Source: Pseudomonas sp. (GTDB lineage Bacteria; Pseudomonadota; Gammaproteobacteria; Pseudomonadales; Pseudomonadaceae). From it: DNA of 11,859 nt. The position numbers and the translations under genes were made by a program. The notes under the pieces were generated by a model. It was not told the DNA's origin, ran no database searches, and was given only the letters and a program-made list of their open reading frames with translations. Location: NCBI GenBank assembly GCA_003525045.1, contig DQGF01000526.1, positions 1 to 11,859 of the forward strand, in the 5' to 3' direction. Positions 6,257 through 11,859 of this stretch are shown here, piece after piece (positions within the stretch are counted from its first letter, which is position 1; every line of letters starts with the position of its first letter).

Positions 6257-7861
6257 TCAGGCCTTGGCGGTCTGGTGTCCGACGATGTGCGCATGCAGGC
6301 GGGTGATAGCGTCCTGTGCCGAAAGAATTGCGCCTTCCTGCCACGCTGGCAGTTGCGAGGCGTGTTCACCGGCAAGTACCAGACGCCCATCGATCTGACA
6401 CAGATTGTTGTAGTGTGCTGCGCGCGAAGCCTCGGTCCAGGCCCCGTAACACCCGTTGCTCCAAGGCACGCGATGCCAGCCAACAGCGATACCGTTGTCG
6501 AATTCGACCGGATACTGCGCGTGAACCTGACTGCCGTATTCGACGGATTTTCTGATCCGTTCTTCAGGCGTCATTGCCGTGAATTCGAAGGCGTTGTTGT
6601 TTTCCCAGAGGTAGCCCCCGAGTAAAACGCCTTTGCCGCGACTGCCATAATCGCAATTGGGATAACCAATCTGCTGCATGGGTGAATCTGTGTAGCTCAC
6701 CCCGCCATAAATATGTTCGTCCTGTTCCCAGAAACGTCTTTTGAACTGCAAGCCAATCTTGACCGATGCGTTGTAAGGCACCGCCCGAATGGCTGCCAGC
6801 ATCGGCGCGGCGCAATCGACAGGGATTTGGCTGAGGATCGACAACGGCAGTGTGCACACGCACCAATCGGCTTTTTCCTGGCGAGGTTGGCCGCCCTGGC
6901 TGCTTTCACAGGTGACCGTCACCCCTTGATCGTTCTGCTGGATGCGGGTGACTTTGCTATTGAACTGGATCAAGCCTTCGAGCTGGCGAGCGAACGCCTG
7001 GGCGATCATGTCCATCCCCCCCACGGGCTGAAACAGCGAGGTCTGGAACTCATGCAACTGACCGACCATGAGGTACAGCCACATGCCTGATTGGAGCAGC
7101 GCCTGACGATCGATGATTTCCGAGGGTTGGGCCGCAGGCATCAGACCGCCACCGGCATCCACGGCAAAGCCGCGACGCAGGCTGGTGTTTGGCGATTTCC
7201 GGTACTCATTGCCAGCATCGAGCCCGGCCCATACACGCAGGCTTTCCAGTAGTTTTTGCCGATCTTCGGCAGTGACTTCCTGATCCAGCGCCCCTTGGTT
7301 GACCGCCTTGCTCAACAGCTCGGCAATATGCCCCTGGTAATCGGCCTGGACTTCACGATAACGCTTGGGTTTGCCGCCGAACGCCTGACTGTTATGGACC
7401 AGAGCGTTATGGTTGACCTGTACGAAGGGTTCGAGCTTGACCTCGAATTTTTTGCAGTAATCAAGAATGGCATGGTGATGGTAGGGAATTCGCCAAGGCC
7501 CCGGATTGAAATAAAGCCCCTGATCAAAATGGCAATCCTGAACTGCGCCCCCTAACTCGGTGAAGCGATCACCACCACGCAGGGTCCAACAGCGACCTCC
7601 GGCCTTCGCGTTGTATTCCAGCACTTTGACCTTGTAACCTGCCTGGCGCAGTTCATAAGCAGCCGTCATGCCTGCCAGACCAGCCCCCAAGACCAGTACC
7701 GTCGTACCTTTTGGCGCCTGGCTCAGCTTGAAATCACCGGTATAAGTCGACTCACCGGCAAAGCTCAAGGCGCTCATGGCCTGGTACATCGCGGCCGCAC
7801 CGGCGGTGTTGCCAATCCAGCGCAGCAACGTGCGCCGTGTCACTTTAGCTTGATCGATCAT
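6257..7861 (-). CDS. Tat-exported FAD-dependent amine/L-amino acid oxidase-family dehydrogenase
   Basis: Flavoprotein of the amino oxidase family, 534 residues. A twin-arginine signal is visible (TRRTLLRW at 8-15, then a hydrophobic stretch to about 35), so it should be exported folded with FAD bound. The FAD domain begins with VLVLGAGLAGM (55-65), Glu82 for the ribose and AGGRC at 87-91. Lys368 in ASVKIGLQF matches the conserved flavin-N5 lysine, and GEHAS (498-502) with WQEG (507-510) closes the FAD site. Arg124 in NPGPWRIP sits where L-amino acid oxidases and tryptophan monooxygenase place the arginine that grips the substrate carboxylate, so an alpha-amino acid substrate is likely (inference from memory). 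Its ATG overlaps the M20 gene stop as ATGA, and the cytochrome gene follows after 10 bases. It may therefore act as a cytochrome-linked dehydrogenase making an imine rather than as a peroxide-producing oxidase. The exact substrate is unknown. Confidence 0.88.
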   Translation of the reverse strand: MIDQAKVTRRTLLRWIGNTAGAAAMYQAMSALSFAGESTYTGDFKLSQAPKGTTVLVLGAGLAGMTAAYELRQAGYKVKVLEYNAKAGGRCWTLRGGDRFTELGGAVQDCHFDQGLYFNPGPWRIPYHHHAILDYCKKFEVKLEPFVQVNHNALVHNSQAFGGKPKRYREVQADYQGHIAELLSKAVNQGALDQEVTAEDRQKLLESLRVWAGLDAGNEYRKSPNTSLRRGFAVDAGGGLMPAAQPSEIIDRQALLQSGMWLYLMVGQLHEFQTSLFQPVGGMDMIAQAFARQLEGLIQFNSKVTRIQQNDQGVTVTCESSQGGQPRQEKADWCVCTLPLSILSQIPVDCAAPMLAAIRAVPYNASVKIGLQFKRRFWEQDEHIYGGVSYTDSPMQQIGYPNCDYGSRGKGVLLGGYLWENNNAFEFTAMTPEERIRKSVEYGSQVHAQYPVEFDNGIAVGWHRVPWSNGCYGAWTEASRAAHYNNLCQIDGRLVLAGEHASQLPAWQEGAILSAQDAITRLHAHIVGHQTAKA

Positions 7862-9201
7862 GACGACTTGGCTCCCAACCCCGCGAGCAGTGGATAGTTG
7901 AGAACGAACTCGACATGGGCCCGCACACCGGTCTTCAGCGTGGCATCGTCGACGGTAAAAAACGGGCTGTGATTGACGGGCGCTTTGAGCATGTCCTGAT
8001 CGGGAGATGTCGCTCCCAGGAACACGAACAGTGCAGGGACCCTTTTGGCGTAATGGGCGAAGTCTTCACTCGCGGGTGAGAAATTCGGTGTGATTTTCGC
8101 GTTGCCGTCCGCAGCCTTCTTCATCGACGCGGCCATCATTCGGGTCAGGCGCTTGTCGTTCATCAGGACCGGTGCGTATTCCGCGAGCTCGACTTTTGCT
8201 GCGACACCATTGGCTTGGGCGACGTGTTCGATCATCGGCGGCAACTGGTTCAGGATGCCGTTACGGATCTCGTTGTCGTTAGTACGCACCGTGCCAAGCA
8301 TCGACAAGGTGTCAGGAATGATGTTGCCAACCGTTCCGGCGTTGATTGCACCAATCGTGATGACCCCCATGCCTTGACTCAGGTCAGCGCGACGACTGAT
8401 CAGGGTCTGCAATGCAGTGATCATCTGTGCACTGGCAACTACCGGATCCGCGCCTTTCCAGGGCATCGAGCCATGCACTTGTCGTCCACTTACGGTAATG
8501 CGCAGGCCATCGGCACTGTTGAGAATAGGTCCGGGCTTGTAGCGAATTTGTCCGCTCGGCAGCCCGGCCATGACGTGCAAGCCGAAGATGGCTTCAACTT
8601 TTGGGTTGTCCAGCGCGCCTTCGGCAATCATTTTCCGCGCACCGATTTCTGCGCCTTGGGTGAAGTTATCGATGTTCGCGCCACCCTCCTCGGCTGGCTG
8701 AAACACAAATACCACGGTGCCCGCAATCTGGTCACGGTGGTCAGCCAGCAGCTTCGCCGCACCCAGCAACATCGCGGTATGAGCATCGTGCCCACAGGCA
8801 TGCATGACCGGAACTTCCTTGCCCTGGTATTGCGCCCGGGCGGTGCTCGCGAAGGCCAGCCCCACAGGTTCCTGCACCGGCAACGCGTCCATGTCGGCGC
8901 GTAACGCCATGACCGGTCCTGGCTTGCCGCCCTTAAGGACACCGATGACTCCGGTATTAGCGACGTGGGTACGAACTTCGATGCCCAGTGATTTCAAACG
9001 CTCAGCAACCAACTTTGAAGTTTCAAACTCTTGATTGCCCAACTCGGGATGCTGGTGGATCCTGTGTCGCAGCGCGATTACGGCGGGCTCTTCCTGCAAG
9101 GCAGAGGCTTTGACCCAGTCATCGGGCTCGCTGGCTTGCGACGCCGTGTTGACGGCAGCGGTAAGCATTGAAACGAACAGCATCGGATAGATGGATTTCA
9201 T
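7858..9201 (-). CDS. exported M20-family metallo-amidohydrolase (hippurate/IAA-amino acid hydrolase type)
   Basis: Predicted zinc- or manganese-type hydrolase that removes an acyl group from an N-acyl amino acid. The 447-residue protein starts with a Sec signal peptide (MKSIYPMLFVSMLTAAV..., likely cut near residue 23), so it is periplasmic; most family members are cytosolic. Metal and catalytic residues are present: Cys136 and His138 in MHACGHDAHTAM, Glu171-Glu172 in QPAEEGG, His209 in GLHVMAG, SPASEDFA at 375-382 and His411 in NHSPFF. The dimerisation domain occupies roughly residues 226-335. I start at the ATG at 9201-9199, which begins the signal peptide and has AAAGAG about 8 bases upstream; an in-frame start at 9303 would spoil the export signal. 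The stop overlaps the amine oxidase start (ATGA), so the two are coupled: the free amino acid released here is probably that enzyme's substrate. The acyl group and amino acid are not determinable from sequence. Confidence 0.9.
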   Translation of the reverse strand: MKSIYPMLFVSMLTAAVNTASQASEPDDWVKASALQEEPAVIALRHRIHQHPELGNQEFETSKLVAERLKSLGIEVRTHVANTGVIGVLKGGKPGPVMALRADMDALPVQEPVGLAFASTARAQYQGKEVPVMHACGHDAHTAMLLGAAKLLADHRDQIAGTVVFVFQPAEEGGANIDNFTQGAEIGARKMIAEGALDNPKVEAIFGLHVMAGLPSGQIRYKPGPILNSADGLRITVSGRQVHGSMPWKGADPVVASAQMITALQTLISRRADLSQGMGVITIGAINAGTVGNIIPDTLSMLGTVRTNDNEIRNGILNQLPPMIEHVAQANGVAAKVELAEYAPVLMNDKRLTRMMAASMKKAADGNAKITPNFSPASEDFAHYAKRVPALFVFLGATSPDQDMLKAPVNHSPFFTVDDATLKTGVRAHVEFVLNYPLLAGLGAKSS

Positions 9202-9315
9202 AGGAACACTCTTTAACGAACAGGCACACCTCTCCCGCTCTTGACGACGCCAGAGAAACCATACGTGTTGAAAAAAAGGGTAATCGCCGTGCTGGCCAAT
9301 CACCCTGAGGAAAGC

Positions 9316-10644
9316 TCAGTCAGGCTGGTGGCGCGTCACGAACAACGTGATGATCGTGGCGCACAGCGAGATGGCGGCGATAAGGCTGAGGAGCAGCGCA
9401 GGCCCCCATGACTTGCCATCCGAAAGCATCAGGAACCCTGTGGCCAATGCCGGCATGAACCCCGCTATCAAGCCGGAAAGGTTGGCCGACAACCCCAGGC
9501 CGCTGTAATGCAGATGCGGTGGAAACAAGCGGGTCAGCACATTGCCGATAGGCGCGTAGGCCACCGTCGCCAACCCCAGGCCAAGGACCATGGCAAGGTT
9601 GATGTACATGGGTTCACGGGTATCGACCAGCCAGAACATCGGGAATGCCAACACCAGGGTAATGATGTAGCCGATGATTACCGTTTGCGTCGCGCCAATA
9701 CGGTCGGCCAGCTTGCCGGACACCACCAGGGTGACCATTTGCATGAGCGCACCACAGGTCAACGCCGTGAGAATGACGTGGCTGGGCAAGTTCAGCGTCT
9801 TGGTGACATAGCTGATCATGAACGCGGTAATGATGAAGAAACCAGCATTGCAATAAAGGTAAGTGGCGATGCCCAACACTAGCCGTCCCGGGACTTGGCG
9901 GAACAGTTCGAGCACCGGCATTTTTTCGGTTTTGTTCTCGCTGGCCAGTTGTTGGAAAGCCGGGGTTTCTTCGACTTTCCAGCGCAACCACAGCGCTACG
10001 CCGACCAACACGATGGACACCGCAAACGGCACACGCCAGGCCCACTCCAAGAAGGCGTCACCCGGCAAAGAAGCGGCCAGGGCGACGGCACCCGACGACA
10101 GCAAGGTGCCCGTCGGCGAGCCCAATTGCACGATGGCTGCGTACAACCCGCGTTTTTTCGGCGGCGCGTATTCGATCGCCAGCAAGGTCGCTCCGCCCCA
10201 CTCTCCACCGGCAGCAATACCTTGCACGGCACGCAGGATAGTCAACAGGATGGGCGCGACGATTCCGGCCGTGGCGTAAGTCGGCAGAAAACCGATCATG
10301 GTCGTCGCCAGCCCCATCATCAGTACCGTGATGACTAATGCACTGCGCCGGCCATACTTGTCACCGATATGCCCGAAAATCACGGCCCCCAGCGGACGAG
10401 CAGCGAAGCCGACACCGAAACTTAAAAACGCGCCCATCACCGAAATGGCGGGGACGTCACCCGGAAAAAACAGCGGAGCGAACACAATCGCGGCCACGGT
10501 GCCGAACAGGAAAAAGTCGTACCACTCCAGGGCAGTTCCGATATAAGCAGCGATCACGATCTTGCGTGTCTGCGCCGCATCGAAACTGACCGGGGTCGAA
10601 GCTGGCCCGTCTGTCGAACTCACGGGGAGCGTAGTGGATTTCAT
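9316..10644 (-). CDS. MHS-family metabolite:H+ symporter (MFS)
   Basis: Inner-membrane proton symporter of the metabolite:H+ symporter branch of the MFS (ProP, ShiA, KgtP relatives), 442 residues with 12 predicted helices after a soluble N-terminus of about 28 residues. The branch hallmark ALEWYDFFLFGT is at 38-49, the loop 2-3 motif GHIGDKYGRR at 91-100, and ILRAVQGIAAGGEWGGATLLAIE, with the usual GGEWGG, follows the fourth helix. The ATG at 10644-10642 has GGAG about 5 bases upstream. It lies between the porin gene (50-base gap, no terminator seen) and the M20 gene (114-base gap), all in one direction. Family substrates are carboxylates such as 2-oxoglutarate, shikimate and citrate, so import of the keto acid or acyl acid made in the periplasm is a reasonable inference. 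Import of the intact conjugate seems less needed, given the exported enzymes. Confidence 0.92.
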   Translation of the reverse strand: MKSTTLPVSSTDGPASTPVSFDAAQTRKIVIAAYIGTALEWYDFFLFGTVAAIVFAPLFFPGDVPAISVMGAFLSFGVGFAARPLGAVIFGHIGDKYGRRSALVITVLMMGLATTMIGFLPTYATAGIVAPILLTILRAVQGIAAGGEWGGATLLAIEYAPPKKRGLYAAIVQLGSPTGTLLSSGAVALAASLPGDAFLEWAWRVPFAVSIVLVGVALWLRWKVEETPAFQQLASENKTEKMPVLELFRQVPGRLVLGIATYLYCNAGFFIITAFMISYVTKTLNLPSHVILTALTCGALMQMVTLVVSGKLADRIGATQTVIIGYIITLVLAFPMFWLVDTREPMYINLAMVLGLGLATVAYAPIGNVLTRLFPPHLHYSGLGLSANLSGLIAGFMPALATGFLMLSDGKSWGPALLLSLIAAISLCATIITLFVTRHQPD

Positions 10645-10694
10645 GGGTACTCCGGTTTTTTATGCTGTTATTAGTGTTTACGGGCTGCGGCGGA

Positions 10695-11859
10695 TCAGAA
10701 AATGTTGAAAGGCACGTTGACGATCAGGCGAAACTCTTCAAGGTTGCCTTCGATTTGGTTTTCGCTCGCGCGATGCCAGGCATAACCACTGAGTAGATTG
10801 ACGCCTTTCAACTGCCCTGACTGGACGACATAACTGACGAAGGTTCCAACCTCATAGTGGCTTTCGTCACTCTGCTTGAGCACAGACGAATAGATGCCGT
10901 CGGGCCCTCCATCATAGTGAGTTCCATCAATTCCCCAGCCCTTGATGTACCAGAGGATGGTCTTGAAACCTGGAAAACCATACGCCGCGAAATCATTGAT
11001 GTAATTGACCTGGAATGAGCGTTCATTGGGGCCGTTGTAATACGAGAGCATGGTGTTTGGCAGATTGATCGCATTCGATTCGGCCACATAGTCGAAGTAC
11101 TCATCACCCTTGATCTGCTGCAGGCCAAATTTCAGCGTGTGGTTCTTGTAAACAGGTGTAATGCTCAGGCCATAAGCCTGCTGGTCGATAGTCCCAGCCA
11201 CTTCCCGGCCACTGGACTGGGTGTTGTAGAAGTCAAACTGGATATCTGTTGTGATTTCATCCCATTTGAATTTCTGTCCCAGCCCCACGTATTCACGATC
11301 CCAAATGTCCTCGAAACGCGAGACGTAAGCACTGGCGCGCCAGCCATTGCTGGCCAGGTAGTCGGCGCCGGCGTAAGCCACCCAGTCACTGGTGACCCGT
11401 CGAGTGCCGAAACTGGGCGTCAAATCCTGACTGCCTGCGCCGGTGCGCGGCGTAGCCCTGTCAAAGTACCCGGACTTGATCGTCAGGCCCTCAACGTCAT
11501 GACTTTCCAGCGAGACACCGTCGAATGCTGCCGGAAGCGTGCGTGTATCGGAATAACCCATCACGGGTGTCTTGACCTGGTGCCTGCCGACTTTCAGCAC
11601 CGTGTCGGATACTTTGAATTTCAGCGCCGCGACACCCATCTTGCTCCAGTCATCAACCACGTCGCCGTCTTTGTCGACCAACAGACGGTTGCTCCCACCG
11701 GCGGTCGCCAGTTTGCCGCGTTCAAGAGCAACGGCAGAGTACGCCGACAGATCAAGGCCGAAACCGACCATGCCTTGGGTGAATCCGGACACATAATCAA
11801 GCTTGAAACCCTCAAGCCAGGCCGTGCGGTCGCGCACGGCCCGCCGCCCTTCAGATGTT
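10695..11859 (-). CDS. OprD-family outer-membrane porin (5' end beyond the window)
   Basis: Substrate-selective outer-membrane channel of the Pseudomonas OprD family. About 387 residues are visible; the frame is open to the window edge (...SEGRRAVRDRTAWLEGFKLDYVSGFTQG), so the signal peptide and first residues, perhaps 30-50 in all, are missing. The GTG at 11837 is internal, not the start. Features seen are alternating beta-strand residues throughout, VGRHQVKTPVMGYSDTRTLP with the following FDGVSLES (an OprD hallmark region), a late YYNGPNERS segment, and a C-terminal phenylalanine (VNVPFNIF) as required for assembly by the BAM machinery. It appears to be the promoter-proximal gene seen here of the operon running through the MHS symporter, M20 hydrolase, oxidase, cytochrome and RidA genes. 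OprD relatives take up amino acids, dipeptides and aromatic acids, which fits entry of an N-acyl amino acid; this specificity is inferred. Confidence 0.93.
   Translation of the reverse strand, partial: TSEGRRAVRDRTAWLEGFKLDYVSGFTQGMVGFGLDLSAYSAVALERGKLATAGGSNRLLVDKDGDVVDDWSKMGVAALKFKVSDTVLKVGRHQVKTPVMGYSDTRTLPAAFDGVSLESHDVEGLTIKSGYFDRATPRTGAGSQDLTPSFGTRRVTSDWVAYAGADYLASNGWRASAYVSRFEDIWDREYVGLGQKFKWDEITTDIQFDFYNTQSSGREVAGTIDQQAYGLSITPVYKNHTLKFGLQQIKGDEYFDYVAESNAINLPNTMLSYYNGPNERSFQVNYINDFAAYGFPGFKTILWYIKGWGIDGTHYDGGPDGIYSSVLKQSDESHYEVGTFVSYVVQSGQLKGVNLLSGYAWHRASENQIEGNLEEFRLIVNVPFNIF

Noticed and set aside
9202..9303. Upstream extension of the M20 protein to the in-frame ATG at 9303
   Set aside because: It would place 34 charged and aromatic residues before an obvious signal peptide; the ATG at 9201 has a ribosome binding site and gives the normal length.
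9305..9319. Short hairpin CTGAG-GAAAG-CTCAG at the end of the MHS symporter gene
   Set aside because: Only 5 bp, overlaps the stop codon and lacks an adjacent T-run. The T-run in the following gap (minus strand, about 9270-9277) has no convincing stem before it, so I do not call a terminator inside the operon.

Overview
The window looks like chromosomal DNA of a Pseudomonas species of the fluorescens/putida type. The evidence is an OprD-family porin, a Pseudomonas-style REP palindrome at the left edge, the general GC-rich codon use, and catabolic gene families common in that genus. The species cannot be told from the sequence alone.

Layout. At the far left (1-166, minus strand) is the start of a methyl-accepting chemotaxis gene that loses its expected sequence after about 35 codons and runs into a REP element. 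Next is a coniferyl-aldehyde-type aldehyde dehydrogenase (223-1659, minus). It diverges from a two-gene plus-strand operon: a two-domain flavin reductase with a C-terminal MarR-like domain (1858-2841), overlapping by ATGA with an MFS transporter (2838-4166). The divergent gap holds a perfect 9-bp inverted repeat that is a good operator candidate.

The right two thirds is a compact minus-strand operon, read right to left: OprD-family porin (cut by the window edge), MHS-type MFS symporter, exported M20 amidohydrolase, Tat-exported flavin amine/L-amino acid oxidase, exported small cytochrome c, and exported RidA-like protein. A rho-independent terminator closes it, followed by a LysR-type regulator in the same direction.

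How the genes may work together (inference). All enzymes of the right-hand operon carry export signals, so they appear to form a periplasmic pathway. A conjugated amino acid enters through the porin and the M20 enzyme removes the acyl group. The flavoprotein oxidises the free amino acid to an imine and passes electrons to the neighbouring cytochrome c rather than to oxygen. The exported RidA protein hydrolyses the reactive imine to a keto acid and ammonium, and the MHS symporter imports the acid product. The left-hand aldehyde dehydrogenase and flavin reductase could act further down the same route, but nothing in the sequence ties them to it firmly.
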